From contig NZ_BCNB01000006.1 of NCBI RefSeq assembly GCF_001485575.1, positions 310,001 through 374,000 on the forward strand: DNA of 64,000 bases, written 5' to 3'. The position numbers and the translations under genes were made by a program. Under the pieces are notes generated by a model that was not told where the DNA came from, did no database searches, and worked only from the letters and a program-made list of their open reading frames with translations. Shown here in pieces: positions 32,610 through 45,024 of the stretch (the stretch's first letter is position 1; each line of letters starts with the position of its first letter). The DNA comes from Haloarcula sp. CBA1127 (GTDB lineage Archaea > Halobacteriota > Halobacteria > Halobacteriales > Haloarculaceae).

Positions 32610-33767
32610 TCAGCCGGTGATATCGCCGCCGCCACCGCCTGCGCTTGCTGTGCTTGAACTGTAGAGATTACTCACCTGGTCGGCGGTGAGCGCGGCGTCG
32701 TATACTTTGGGTTCGTCCATGGCGCCGTCGAATCCATAGATATCATTCCCGCCAGAATTGATACCAGTGCCGATTCGAAGGGGTTGGGTTGACGCTTGGG
32801 CATCAGGGAGCGAAAACGTCTGCCCCTTTTGAGCGCCGTTGACGTACACTTTATCCTGTGAACCGTGGGTCCAGACGACGTGTGCCCACTCCCGCTCGGT
32901 TAGCGAGACACCTGTGAGCTCGTTCTTGTCAGTGGTCTCAATGAGCAGTTCTCTTTCGCCAGAGCCCTGCCAACCGCCACCGAAGCCGAACTGATAGCTA
33001 TTATCGCCACTGGAGTTCCACTTGCTGAACAGTCGTGTGAGGCCGTTCTGGGTTCGAGGGAATATCCAAGCAGAGAGCGAGAAGTCGTCAGTCAGGTCAA
33101 GCGTATCATCATCGGGAACGGTGACGGCATCGTTACCATCGAAATTGAGGACTTCGCCGCGGCCCTGACTGGATGTCGCTAGATCCGGTTCATAATTTGT
33201 AAAGAATCCAACATCGTTTCGCTCACCATCGTTGCCAGCAGCCCATACATCCGGGACATCCGTTCTGCTAACATCCTCGAAGTGCCACCACGACACTCTG
33301 GGGTCACGACACTCGACTGAAAGCGACCGGCTCAGTTCGACACGCTGGTCATTACCGGTCGCCGTGATATCGAGAGTGACGGTGGTATTTTCTCCTGAGT
33401 CACAGGAGAGTGTCGTTGTGACATCGCCGCTTTCGCCTGGTAAAAGCCTGTTCGGCGTCTGGACAGTCTCAAGCGGCGGGGCCGGGCCCGGGTTGACGCG
33501 AACACTCGTGAGCTGCTGGTCAAAGTTGTTTGTGAGCGTTGCCAGGGTCACCTGCTGGCCATCCGTGCCAATGACCTTCTGGTCATCCGTGTCACTTCCC
33601 GGCCCGATGTCGATACCAAGTAGTGCATTGCTGTCAGTGGTCGCCGTCTTAAGATAACTGGATCGCTTTGCGTCAATGGTAGTGACACCGGCTGTTTCGG
33701 CAGCGAGCAGTCCTGCACCGCTGGCGATGAACGCGAGTGCGCTGCGCCGGGTCCACTTTTTGCTCAT
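32610..33767 (-). CDS. Secreted LamG/concanavalin-domain protein
   Basis: A 385-residue protein with a Tat-type signal (KKWTRRSALAFIASGAGLLA). The first part resembles a beta-sandwich shared with neighbours (LLGIDIGPGSDTDDQ). The C-terminal 200 residues form a LamG-like domain: LNFDGNDAVTVPDDDTLDL, FSLSAWIFPRT, REWAHVVWTHG, VYVNGAQKGQ and MDEPKVYDAALTADQV. It ends in a Gly-rich tail. Likely binds glycan outside the cell (inference from domain). It overlaps the HTH regulator stop by four bases, which suggests co-regulation, and is convergent with the signal peptidase (8 bases). Confidence 0.85.
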   Translation of the reverse strand: MSKKWTRRSALAFIASGAGLLAAETAGVTTIDAKRSSYLKTATTDSNALLGIDIGPGSDTDDQKVIGTDGQQVTLATLTNNFDQQLTSVRVNPGPAPPLETVQTPNRLLPGESGDVTTTLSCDSGENTTVTLDITATGNDQRVELSRSLSVECRDPRVSWWHFEDVSRTDVPDVWAAGNDGERNDVGFFTNYEPDLATSSQGRGEVLNFDGNDAVTVPDDDTLDLTDDFSLSAWIFPRTQNGLTRLFSKWNSSGDNSYQFGFGGGWQGSGERELLIETTDKNELTGVSLTEREWAHVVWTHGSQDKVYVNGAQKGQTFSLPDAQASTQPLRIGTGINSGGNDIYGFDGAMDEPKVYDAALTADQVSNLYSSSTASAGGGGGDITG

Positions 33768-34324
33768 TCCAGCAGCTCCGGTGGCTTATCGGCTGCGCCG
33801 AGTTGCAACCGGCGGGTCTCCTTGACGTGGTACGCTGCAGAGACCAGGAACAACGACGTGATCACCGACGGCCACACAAGCGATGGAACAGACGATGGGA
33901 AGACACCGACCCAGACAGCGACGACAAGCGCCACCGAGACAGCGGCAAGTCCGAGATAATACTCCGCCCACGGAATCGAATCCCCCGGGACGATGTCAAG
34001 ATACACGTCAAGGCTGTCAGCAGTATCGGTCAGCGTTACCGTGCCATTGTCATGCGTAATGACGCCCGCGCGTTCAAGTGTCGGGAGATGTGTTTGCTGC
34101 ATTGACGTGTACACGCGGTGTCGCTCCGTGGACGTGATTTCCTGAATGCATTTGTCGTTTTCCCACGCAGCGACTTGCTCAGCAAGGTCAGAAAGTTCGG
34201 CACGCTCGTTCTCTTGTTTTATTGCGTGCAAAGCGTACCGACGCCGTTGGTTGCTTAGTATGTCGTATACGTCATCACGCGATAGCTGTCGCTTTTCTGT
34301 CCTGCTAACCCCCACCTGTCCCAT
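33764..34324 (-). CDS. HTH regulator with C-terminal membrane helices (DUF7344-like)
   Basis: A 186-residue protein with an N-terminal winged-helix typical of haloarchaeal regulators: DDVYDILSNQRRRYALHAI, LSDLAEQVAAWEN and VYTSMQQTHLPTLERAGVI. Two membrane helices follow (about 123-142 and 147-165). Membrane-tethered regulators of this kind are common in haloarchaea beside surface-protein genes. A TATA-like TATCAAATAG (about 34345-34355) lies roughly 26 bases before the ATG, so the mRNA is probably leaderless. Its stop overlaps the LamG start (ATGA). Confidence 0.82.
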   Translation of the reverse strand: MGQVGVSRTEKRQLSRDDVYDILSNQRRRYALHAIKQENERAELSDLAEQVAAWENDKCIQEITSTERHRVYTSMQQTHLPTLERAGVITHDNGTVTLTDTADSLDVYLDIVPGDSIPWAEYYLGLAAVSVALVVAVWVGVFPSSVPSLVWPSVITSLFLVSAAYHVKETRRLQLGAADKPPELLE

Positions 34325-34481
34325 GTTTGTATTTAGATTGTACTATTTGATAGACTTTTTGTTCGTACCTGATTCTAAATGATAAGTAAACGCATTTTCT
34401 ATCTCACACATCTACTGTCAGGGACAGGTGTCTGCCAGTAAGAGGGTGTGGTGAAGTGGGGAGTTGGCCAGCAGAAGGAAT

Positions 34482-35108
34482 TTAGCTGATTGTGATTGTC
34501 AGATCTTCAGTTTCCGTGGCGCTGTCGCCCGTCTCCAAGGTTGCAGAGAGATCAGAAACTGAGCCGGCAGACACATCTTCGTTGTAAGTGTCCGTACTAC
34601 CGCCGATTCCGGTAAGAAGGCCGCTGCTAGTGTCTAGATCAACGTTGAAGGTCGTCCCATTTCCGTCGTCGTTGTTGACCAGTTTGAAGAAGCCGCTATT
34701 GTATGTGTATGTACTGTTCGGCATCAGTCGCTCGTCGGTTCCACTGTCCTCGTAGCCAAAGACAACAGACACATCATTCGCGATGAGGCTTACATAGCTC
34801 GTTGAGAGAGCGGTGCCGCCATCAGGAGTAAGAGAGTCACTGCTTGTCGGGAACAGCCCTGTCGGATCCGTGACGAGGTTACCACCGCTATCACGGAGTG
34901 CGACCTCGTTCGCGGACGCATCAACAAGCACGTCAGTAAACTGCGTCGCGATCTCGTCGCCGTTGCCGTCAGCGCCGACGACATTAACCTCCACTTCGCG
35001 TGTTGCGCTGACAGAACTGAATGCACCAGAGCCGAATGCCGCACCAGAGCCGATACCGACTGTCCCAATGAGACCGAGTACGCTTCTGCGGTTCAGTTTC
35101 ATGTTCAA
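34482..35108 (-). CDS. DUF1102-like secreted protein A
   Basis: A 208-residue secreted protein. The signal segment KLNRRSVLGLIGTVGIGSGA runs into GSGAFSSVSATREVEV, the pattern seen in DUF1102 and, more loosely, in TasA/camelysin proteins. The mature part is beta-rich and acidic (DVLVDASANEVAL, VSVVFGYEDSG, SATLETGDSATETEDLTITIS) with no further membrane helix. The start may be two codons later (MKLNRRS). It is divergent from protein B with 115 bases between, which holds AT-rich promoter-like sequence. Confidence 0.82.
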   Translation of the reverse strand: MNMKLNRRSVLGLIGTVGIGSGAAFGSGAFSSVSATREVEVNVVGADGNGDEIATQFTDVLVDASANEVALRDSGGNLVTDPTGLFPTSSDSLTPDGGTALSTSYVSLIANDVSVVFGYEDSGTDERLMPNSTYTYNSGFFKLVNNDDGNGTTFNVDLDTSSGLLTGIGGSTDTYNEDVSAGSVSDLSATLETGDSATETEDLTITIS

Positions 35109-35223
35109 TTCGCTTATCGAGAGGTTACCACTTACTATTTTGTTCCATTAGCCCGGCTAAAGCACTCATTGAAGCCGCTAACGCTGTTCAGTACTAAGCC
35201 GCTATGGCGTGAACTAGCTTCCA

Positions 35224-35793
35224 ATGAACCGGCGTAGATTTCTTCTTAGTATTGGTGCGGCCAGTGTGGGGACGGGTGCGGTGTTTGGATCCGGTGCGTT
35301 CACTTCGATCGAAGCAGACCGGAACGTCAATCTTGAAGTTACCGGCGATACCGGGTCGGCACAGGTGGGATTCAGTCCAGGGAGCGGTGCCACGGACATC
35401 ATCGGAACGGACGCAAGCGAGTCAGTTGACATCATCAATTTCGAGGAAACAAACCTCAACGAACGAGCGAAGACAAGCTTCGAGGACGCTCTACAGGTCG
35501 ACAATAACAGTACATCGAAGGTCGACCTCTATATCGATGACAGCACCGCTGGAGTTGGGGATGACCCCACAAACAGTGAAGTTCTGGACTTCCGGGAAGG
35601 GGATGCCGGCGCATCGATTGTCGGCTCAGCCCAAGCGATCACGCTTGACCCCGACGGGGGGAGTTCAGACGGAGACTATAGCGACACCGTGGAGATAGAC
35701 ATCGTTGTTGACCTCCGGGATGAGGGTGTTGATGGCGAGAATCTCAAGAGCATTAGCGACGTGACCTTCATTGTTGAAGCGGTCCAGCAGTAA
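35224..35793 (+). CDS. DUF1102-like secreted protein B
   Basis: A 189-residue paralogue of protein A. It begins MNRRRFLLSIGAASVGTGA then VFGSGAFTSIEADRNVNLEV, so both share the GSGAF-[ST]-S-[IV]-x-A motif just after the signal. Mature part is acidic and beta-rich (STSKVDLYIDDSTAGVGDD, YSDTVEIDIVVDLRDEGVDG). No second membrane helix. A small secreted, possibly fibre-forming subunit by analogy with TasA (inference). Confidence 0.82.
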   Translation: MNRRRFLLSIGAASVGTGAVFGSGAFTSIEADRNVNLEVTGDTGSAQVGFSPGSGATDIIGTDASESVDIINFEETNLNERAKTSFEDALQVDNNSTSKVDLYIDDSTAGVGDDPTNSEVLDFREGDAGASIVGSAQAITLDPDGGSSDGDYSDTVEIDIVVDLRDEGVDGENLKSISDVTFIVEAVQQ

Positions 35794-35879
35794 GAAGCGG
35801 GGTTCCGACACAGGCCGACCAACAGGTCCAGATACAGGCACGCACGAAGAGACAACGTAGCGGCACACCACAAACACCT

Positions 35880-37091
35880 ATGAATCGCACTCTCGTCGCC
35901 GTCATGGCAGCAGTCGTCCTCCTTGCAGGGACCGCTATGGCGACAGGTGCCTTCATTACCGGCGACGAGGTGGCACCCGACCGGAACTCCGGCGTCTACT
36001 TGGCCCCCGCTGACACCACAAACGGGGACCAGTACGCCAAATATGACGAGACGGGACAGCTACGCATCAGTCTATCACCGGTGCTCCCGAACGGTCAGAC
36101 CCGTGTCGATGACCTGTTTGTCGTTGGCTTTGCGGGCTACGAGGGTAATGGTAGTGCTGCTGCCATCGAACTGGACAGCGAGCCGGAAGCAGTTCGGATA
36201 TACCGGATGGACACTGGGGCACGAGTCGCTGGCGGCACCGTCTCGTTGCAGCCCGGTGAATCAGTTCGCTTTGGGCTGGCAGTGACGCCAGCGGAGCGTA
36301 ACTTCACCGGAACGATATCGATCACCGCCCCTGTTCCCGAACGGCAGTCAACCGAGGAAGGCGAGAGCAACGGTGGGTCCACCGGTGGCGGTAGCGGTGG
36401 CGGCGGTGTATCACCTGGTGGCGATGGAGGAGGCGGTACGCAAGACGGGAGCGATCCTGCAACGCCGACGCCAACGCCAACGCCGGCAGACGATAGCTCG
36501 ACGAACGGGACCGCAAGCGAGGACGAGAACAAGACTGAAACGCCCGCTGGCGGAGGAAGCGGTGGCGGCGGTACTGGCGTTGAGACATCGACCGACGAAT
36601 CGACTGGGACGCCCACCGACAGCGAAGAGGAAACCGAAACAGTGGCCGGCGGTGGCGCTGAGCCCGTGCCGTCGACACCCGAAAGTCAACAGTCAGCCGA
36701 ACCGAACGGATTCACGCTCGGCTTCGAGCCGGCATTCGGAATTAGCTGGGGACCGTGGGCGTTCATCGCTGGCTTGCTCGCTGTAGTGACAAACTACCTC
36801 GTGCAGACGCGATATCACGATGTCCTCCCGGTACTCCAGACGCAACCAAGTGAACGCCGTCGCCGGTTCCGCCGCGTCGCTATCCGCGAAGCAGCGATCG
36901 GTCTTGCCGGGATTGTGCTCACAATTCTTGTCGTGTCAGCGGTTTCGAGCGCTGGCTTCGGCCCAATCACACAGTTGGGTGTTGCACTCGCGTTCTCCGG
37001 TGCAGTCGGCACGGTGACCGGGTACCGACTGGTCCCGGAACTCGATACGATGCTCGAACCACAAGCCGACGACGACGGCACCGAAGAGTAA
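35880..37091 (+). CDS. DUF1102-like surface protein with Gly/Thr/Pro linker and membrane anchor
   Basis: A 403-residue protein. The signal (TLVAVMAAVVLLAGTAMATG) leads to AFITGDEVAPDRN, then a beta-sandwich domain to about residue 160. A disordered linker follows (about 160-270) of GGGSGGG, TPTPTPTP and acidic Thr-rich stretches. Three membrane helices come next (WAFIAGLLAVVTNYLV near 297, IGLAGIVLTILVVSAV near 340 and LGVALAFSGAVGTVTGY near 365). It could anchor proteins A/B to the cell. The linker sites suit O-glycosylation (inference). It follows protein B on the same strand after 86 bases. Confidence 0.82.
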   Translation: MNRTLVAVMAAVVLLAGTAMATGAFITGDEVAPDRNSGVYLAPADTTNGDQYAKYDETGQLRISLSPVLPNGQTRVDDLFVVGFAGYEGNGSAAAIELDSEPEAVRIYRMDTGARVAGGTVSLQPGESVRFGLAVTPAERNFTGTISITAPVPERQSTEEGESNGGSTGGGSGGGGVSPGGDGGGGTQDGSDPATPTPTPTPADDSSTNGTASEDENKTETPAGGGSGGGGTGVETSTDESTGTPTDSEEETETVAGGGAEPVPSTPESQQSAEPNGFTLGFEPAFGISWGPWAFIAGLLAVVTNYLVQTRYHDVLPVLQTQPSERRRRFRRVAIREAAIGLAGIVLTILVVSAVSSAGFGPITQLGVALAFSGAVGTVTGYRLVPELDTMLEPQADDDGTEE

Positions 37092-37104
37092 TAAAATAAC
37101 TCAG

Positions 37105-38274
37105 TCAGTCCGATGTCTCAGCGTCACTGTTGCCCACAGTGGAACCAGTTTCGGGTTCTGGCGGAGGCTCGTACCGAAACAATCGGTCACCAGTGTACAC
37201 GATGAAATCAGAATCGGTATCTGACTCGATTATACGTTCATCGGTGTCGATTGCGACGTCCACGAGCCCGACGAGCGAATCAACGGTCGTCGTCCAGACA
37301 TCATCGTCGACTGGATCAGCCCGGCCGACAGTTATCCATTCGTCAAACTCCTCGCGAGTGGACTTGTATGCGAGCCATCGGCGCTCGGCGTCGGTAAGTG
37401 TGAGATAGTTGGTCGTGCGCCCGTAGACGAGAGCAGCAGCAGCACTAAAGCTACCAAGCAGGAGCACTGGGCCACCGAGAGTCCAGATCGGTCCGTACGC
37501 CTTTTCCACCTGCGCTTCGACGGTTCGGTCACCACTGTTCGTCACCGGGCCAGTGTTTTCGACCCGGTAGCTGCTCTGACTCGGGATAATCGGGAGACGG
37601 TACGTTCGAGTTGTATCGACCGGCTGCCCGTTACGCGGCCCCGAAAGAGCCACCTGAGAGACCACCGCCATCTCCAGTCGACCAGACGTCTGACCGTGTT
37701 CCGAATCGATACGTCGAACGGTTTCGGCTGCGCGACTGACATTCAGCGAGAACGGAACCGTCAGACGTTCACCCACGGCCAGCGACTGCACAGTGCCTTG
37801 TGTCAGTGGTCGTTTGACCTCCCAGTAGACGAGCTCTCCGTTCTGGGTTGATTCGACGGAGCGATACTGAACGAACACGTCAGCCGAGGCAGTAAGATCG
37901 CTTTCGTTGCTGGCGCTGTACGTGTACGTGAACGCGCCGTCCAATACAGGGGCTACCTTCTGGAGATACACAGGTTGGTCTTCAAGCACTTCACCCTCTG
38001 GAAACGCCGAGGTACCGTTACGAACTGTCGCATTGTGGGAGAACGATCCGGACGACTGCCACGACGATACCTGACGCGTAGTTGTATCCGTTCCCGAAGC
38101 AACGTGGCCCGTATACGTGAGATATCCGCCAACCGCAGCGATGGCGATCAGACAAATCAGTAGCAGTTCGTAGTTGTCGACGACTGTCCGTCGTGTTTCC
38201 CGTCCCAACAACCCCATTGCAACTGTAATACTGGTGCCGACAAATAAGAGTTGATACCAGGTCAGCAGCGGCAT
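37105..38274 (-). CDS. DUF5305-like membrane protein
   Basis: A 389-residue protein with helices near residues 5-22 and 38-54 (LLLICLIAIAAVGGYLTYTG), an extracellular beta-rich domain with NxS/T sites (NATVRNGT, SASNES, LNVSRAAE), a further helix near 265-282 (LGGPVLLLGSFSAAAALVYG) and an acidic cytoplasmic tail. This arrangement is what I recall for DUF5305, often beside haloarchaeal signal peptidases and DUF1102 proteins. It is convergent with the anchored surface protein (13 bases). Function not established. Confidence 0.78.
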   Translation of the reverse strand: MPLLTWYQLLFVGTSITVAMGLLGRETRRTVVDNYELLLICLIAIAAVGGYLTYTGHVASGTDTTTRQVSSWQSSGSFSHNATVRNGTSAFPEGEVLEDQPVYLQKVAPVLDGAFTYTYSASNESDLTASADVFVQYRSVESTQNGELVYWEVKRPLTQGTVQSLAVGERLTVPFSLNVSRAAETVRRIDSEHGQTSGRLEMAVVSQVALSGPRNGQPVDTTRTYRLPIIPSQSSYRVENTGPVTNSGDRTVEAQVEKAYGPIWTLGGPVLLLGSFSAAAALVYGRTTNYLTLTDAERRWLAYKSTREEFDEWITVGRADPVDDDVWTTTVDSLVGLVDVAIDTDERIIESDTDSDFIVYTGDRLFRYEPPPEPETGSTVGNSDAETSD

Positions 38275-38550
38275 CCATCTTTCTTCGCCGCCCCCATCTC
38301 CGTTAACTCCAGCTTCGAATGTTCCGGGAACCAGTTTGTGGCCGTATCATTAGTTCGTGCAATCCCACTACGACGGTTGTTGCTCCGTCGAAAACGGATT
38401 TCATGAACGGCCTAGCCGTACTGTATTCTTCGAGCGAGTCTTGTCCTGTGACCAACCGTTTCCGAGCAACAGTTCACAACGTCGAGTCTATAGAGAAACG
38501 CAGGTAGCAGTTACTTACCGGTACTTCTCGGAGGGTGTAAGAGACTATGA

Positions 38551-38626
38551 AGCCAAGGGTCGGATTTGAACCGACGATGGGCGGCTCTGCAGGCCGCTGC
38601 GTTAGGCCAGACTCTGCCACCTTGGC
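38551..38626 (-). tRNA. tRNA-Cys (GCA)
   Basis: A 76-base cloverleaf on the minus strand. Acceptor GCCAAGG pairs with CCTTGGC. The anticodon stem GCGGC/GCCGC encloses CTGCAGA (anticodon GCA). The T-arm is TCGGTTCAAATCCGA. Discriminator U, as expected for Cys. It is the distal tRNA of the rRNA operon region, but has a TATA-like GCTTAAACG (38652-38660) about 28 bases upstream, so it can be transcribed alone. Confidence 0.96.
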
Positions 38627-38967
38627 GCAAATAGAGGTAGTCAACTCGATCGTTTAAGCGTAGCGAATTCGATTAGCCACCCCTCTCTGATTGATCCAGT
38701 TCACCGACTCCCTCGACCGGGCTAGTGCTGTAGATTGACGATTGTGCCCGTCCGAAGAACCACACTGCTCACGTTGGCAAGTAGTGCAACCCACGATTCG
38801 GAATCAACTGCATACACGAACCGTATATCGTCAAGATCCGCTCGGACCATCTCGACAGAGAGCAGGTGCGACACCGTCAAGGAATGCTGCGAATTCGTTC
38901 AATTCGACTTCACAAGTCTACGAACTCTCGATCCAGTACGGAGCCCTCACTTTGTATAAATACGGAA
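38627..38967. other. Spacer between 5S rRNA and tRNA-Cys
   Basis: A 341-base spacer. It contains the tRNA-Cys TATA-like box (38652-38660). It also contains a minus-strand open frame, 38722-38850, coding for 42 residues (MVRADLDDIRFVYAVDSES...), extendable to an upstream GTG for 50. The composition is protein-like but there is no promoter or family support. Plus-strand frames here are not convincing. Confidence 0.4.
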
Positions 38968-39003
38968 AGCCCACTCGGGAGAGATGATTCTCCTGAGTGG
39001 GCT
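38968..39003 (-). terminator. Hairpin downstream of 5S rRNA
   Basis: AGCCCACTC...GAGTGGGCT forms a strong stem: AGCCCACTCGGGAGA pairs with TCTCCTGAGTGGGCT around a six-base loop, with one weak pair. On the minus strand it begins 14 bases after the 5S end and is followed by TTTCCG. Terminator or processing stem. Confidence 0.6.
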
Positions 39004-39016
39004 GAAAGGTATGAAT

Positions 39017-39138
39017 GGTGGCGGCGAACCGGATTTCCCAGAGGCTCGCGCACTCCAGTACTCCCCGGAACGCTGGTGGGCTTATCTTCCGTGTTCGGGA
39101 TGGGTACGGGAGGCAACCCCACCGCTGTGGCCGCCTAA
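39017..39138 (-). rRNA. rrf: 5S ribosomal RNA
   Basis: A 122-base RNA starting TTAGGCGGCCACAGCGG and ending CGGTTCGCCGCCACC, agreeing closely with the Haloarcula marismortui 5S sequence as I remember it. The ends pair (AGGCGGC with GCCGCC). It lies 134 bases downstream of the 23S gene in the same operon. Confidence 0.97.
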
Positions 39139-39191
39139 CGTCGAGTCACGGATTCGAACCGCGATAGTACCAGTCTCGATTAACTTCTCCA

Positions 39192-39235
39192 CCGTGTGAT
39201 TACGTGCGATCCAGATTGCGCCTGGACTCGTTCAG
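39192..39235 (-). other. 23S processing stem, 3' strand (bulge-helix-bulge)
   Basis: Pairs with 42219-42260. In RNA order: CTGAACGAGTCCAG, a GCGC with three-base bulge, then CTGGATCGCACG continuing toward CACACGG. Both flanking helices are perfect for at least 12 bases, and the central 4-bp helix (GCGC with GCGU, one G-U pair) has a three-base bulge on each strand. This is the site expected for the splicing endonuclease in archaeal pre-rRNA processing. Confidence 0.8.
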
Positions 39236-39272
39236 CGACGAGTAAATCGTCGGTGAATGAGTCACAGTGCGT

Positions 39273-42199
<2,927 letters not shown>

Positions 42200-42218
42200 G
42201 TCGTTGTGACTCGTTCAA

Positions 42219-42260
42219 CTGAACGAGTCCAGTGGACGCCTGGATCGCACGTACACACGG
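42219..42260 (-). other. 23S processing stem, 5' strand (bulge-helix-bulge)
   Basis: Partner of 39192-39235, beginning 20 bases upstream of the 23S 5' end. In RNA order CCGTGTG, TACGTGCGATCCAG, then GCGT plus bulge CCA, then CTGGACTCGTTCAG. Confidence 0.8.
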
Positions 42261-42360
42261 TTTCATATTCGCCCCCAAGGTGGAGATGGTGGGCGAATCG
42301 ACCCTTCCCAGGCTCGGTTTCACCCGGCCTGGTGCATCTGTCGTCGTACCATATCCCATC

Positions 42361-42385
42361 GCCGTCCCACACTTAAGGGGCACGG
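42361..42385 (-). promoter_or_regulatory. Spacer promoter before tRNA-Ala/23S region
   Basis: CCCCTTAAGTGTGGGACGGC on the minus strand repeats the CTTAAGTGT core of the three promoters upstream of 16S. It lies between tRNA-Ala and 23S, so it could add transcripts of 23S and 5S independently of 16S. Confidence 0.6.
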
Positions 42386-42405
42386 TTCGGGGCTGGCACG
42401 TCGTA

Positions 42406-42477
42406 TGGACCCACTGGGATTTGAACCCAGGGCCTCCGCCTTGCAAAGGCGGCGCTCTCCCGCTGAGCTATGGGCCC
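42406..42477 (-). tRNA. tRNA-Ala (UGC)
   Basis: A 72-base cloverleaf in the 16S-23S spacer. Acceptor GGGCCCA pairs with TGGGTCC (one G-U pair), D-arm AGCTCAGCGGGAGAGC, anticodon stem around TTTGCAA (anticodon UGC), T-arm CTGGGTTCAAATCCCAG, discriminator A. CCA is not encoded. The G-U pair near the acceptor end is the alanine identity element in general, though its exact position should be checked. Confidence 0.96.
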
Positions 42478-42497
42478 GGCAGATCCGCACGGTTGTC

Positions 42498-42530
42498 AGC
42501 CCTGATAGTTCATAAGTGCCCGGTCGACGG
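42498..42530 (-). other. 16S processing stem, 3' strand (bulge-helix-bulge)
   Basis: In RNA order CCGTCGACCGGG, CACT, bulge TAT, GAACTATCAGGGCT. It pairs with 44139-44171 upstream of 16S. Confidence 0.8.
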
Positions 42531-42582
42531 AATTCTCGAACACCGAAAGGTGGGTTGGGGCAAAGCCCCAATCCCGATCAGT

Positions 42583-44054
<1,472 letters not shown>

Positions 44055-44138
44055 GTATCCCGGCACAAGGCCGGGGGGTTAGGCGGGATCACACCCATAT
44101 AATGGGTGTGGTCGCTATCGAAGGGTGTTCGAGGACAC

Positions 44139-44171
44139 CCGTCGACCGAGTGTCACCGAACTATCAGGGCT
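44139..44171 (-). other. 16S processing stem, 5' strand (bulge-helix-bulge)
   Basis: In RNA order AGCCCTGATAGTTC, GGTG, bulge ACA, CTCGGTCGACGG. It pairs with 42498-42530 as two long helices joined by a 4-bp helix (GGTG/CACT, one G-U) with three-base bulges (TAT and ACA) on opposite strands: a textbook bulge-helix-bulge target of EndA, whose gene is at 52518. Confidence 0.82.
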
Positions 44172-44330
44172 AACATCAGATCCCATCTTGACGGCGGACC
44201 GCAGGGGTGGAATCCTCATTTCTTCGGACCTGATTGTTATTTCGAAGCCATCATAAAGGCTTCGAGTTTCGTTGGCGAGCCGATCCCGCCTGGTCCGTGT
44301 CGGCAGGGGTTCGACACCCCGACCGAACGT

Positions 44331-44375
44331 CGTTCGCATTCATTCCGAGTGCCCTGTTACACTTAAGGGCGTCGG
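44331..44375 (-). promoter_or_regulatory. rRNA promoter P3 (proximal)
   Basis: On the minus strand: CGACGCCCTTAAGTGTAACA, then GGGCACTCGGAATGAATGCG. TATA-like core CTTAAG at 44362-44367. It is one of three near-identical units about 80 bases apart. Confidence 0.8.
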
Positions 44376-44413
44376 ATCGGGCTCGCGTCGAACCGCACGA
44401 CGTGAGCGACCTT

Positions 44414-44454
44414 CGCGTTCATTCCGAGCACCCTGTTACACTTAAGGGCGTCGG
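44414..44454 (-). promoter_or_regulatory. rRNA promoter P2
   Basis: Same unit as P3: CGACGCCCTTAAGTGTAACA then GGGTGCTCGGAATGAACGCG. TATA-like core at 44441-44446. Confidence 0.8.
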
Positions 44455-44490
44455 AACGAGTACGTTCGTTCGGGGGGCGTCGCCCCCTGA

Positions 44491-44538
44491 CCGCGTTCGC
44501 ATTTCATTCCGATGGGTGAGTCACACTTAACCCCGTCG
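44491..44538 (-). promoter_or_regulatory. rRNA promoter P1 (distal)
   Basis: More diverged copy: CGACGGGGTTAAGTGTGACT, then CACCCATCGGAATGAAATGC. TATA-like core near 44526-44531. The other 44055-44715 sequence is leader RNA and upstream DNA with hairpins at about 44090-44112 and 44645-44670. Confidence 0.75.
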
Positions 44539-44644
44539 AAGGAAGTCGCCTGCGGGACGGAATTACACGGGAGAGAGTGTCCCACACGTGTACAGATAGA
44601 GAGTACGGGTCACGGGACAGTGGTAGCTGTGATGCACAATTTCT

Positions 44645-44670
44645 GGTCGCGCGCACGCAAGCGCGCGACC
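44645..44670. terminator. Perfect hairpin between MC1 gene and rRNA promoters
   Basis: GGTCGCGCGC-ACGCAA-GCGCGCGACC has a 10-bp perfect stem. It lies 46 bases past the MC1 stop codon (minus strand) and about 107 bases before the first rRNA promoter. It could stop MC1 read-through; no T-run follows. Confidence 0.45.
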
Positions 44671-44715
44671 AAGATCTACACGTCAGGACGTTACCGAAAA
44701 TGTCGGGAATGCGGC

Positions 44716-45024
44716 CTAGATCTCGTCTAGGTGTTCGACGCCCTGCTTCGAGACGTTCCCCTTCGTGATGTCGCCGGGCATCCAGTCGGGTTTGTCGTCT
44801 GGGGCTTCCTCAACCCATGCCCACGCTTCATAGATGTGGACTTTGTGGGTCCCCTTCTCCCGTAGTCGTATCTCCTCAGGATCAGCCTGCTCTTCACCGT
44901 CGGCCGGCTCGAGTCGACGTGCTGCCTTCAGCGCAGCCTGTCGAGGTGTTCCGCCCGAGAAGACGCTCGATTCGTCACCGTCTTCGCGCAGTGCGAAGTT
45001 GCGCTTGTCACTGTCGGGTGCCAT
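44716..45024 (-). CDS. MC1-family chromosomal protein
   Basis: Small archaeal DNA-bending chromatin protein. The 102-residue product matches the MC1 pattern: KRNFALREDGDES, SGGTPRQAALKAARRLEP, EEIRLREKGTHKVHIYEAWAW and PDWMPGDITKGNV. It is less basic than methanogen MC1, as expected in a halophile, and carries an acidic insertion (DGEEQADPEE) near the middle. The ATG at 45024 begins MAPDSDKRNF. A TATA-like TATATTTATG (about 45066-45075) lies upstream. It sits immediately upstream of the rRNA operon on the same strand. Confidence 0.93.
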   Translation of the reverse strand: MAPDSDKRNFALREDGDESSVFSGGTPRQAALKAARRLEPADGEEQADPEEIRLREKGTHKVHIYEAWAWVEEAPDDKPDWMPGDITKGNVSKQGVEHLDEI

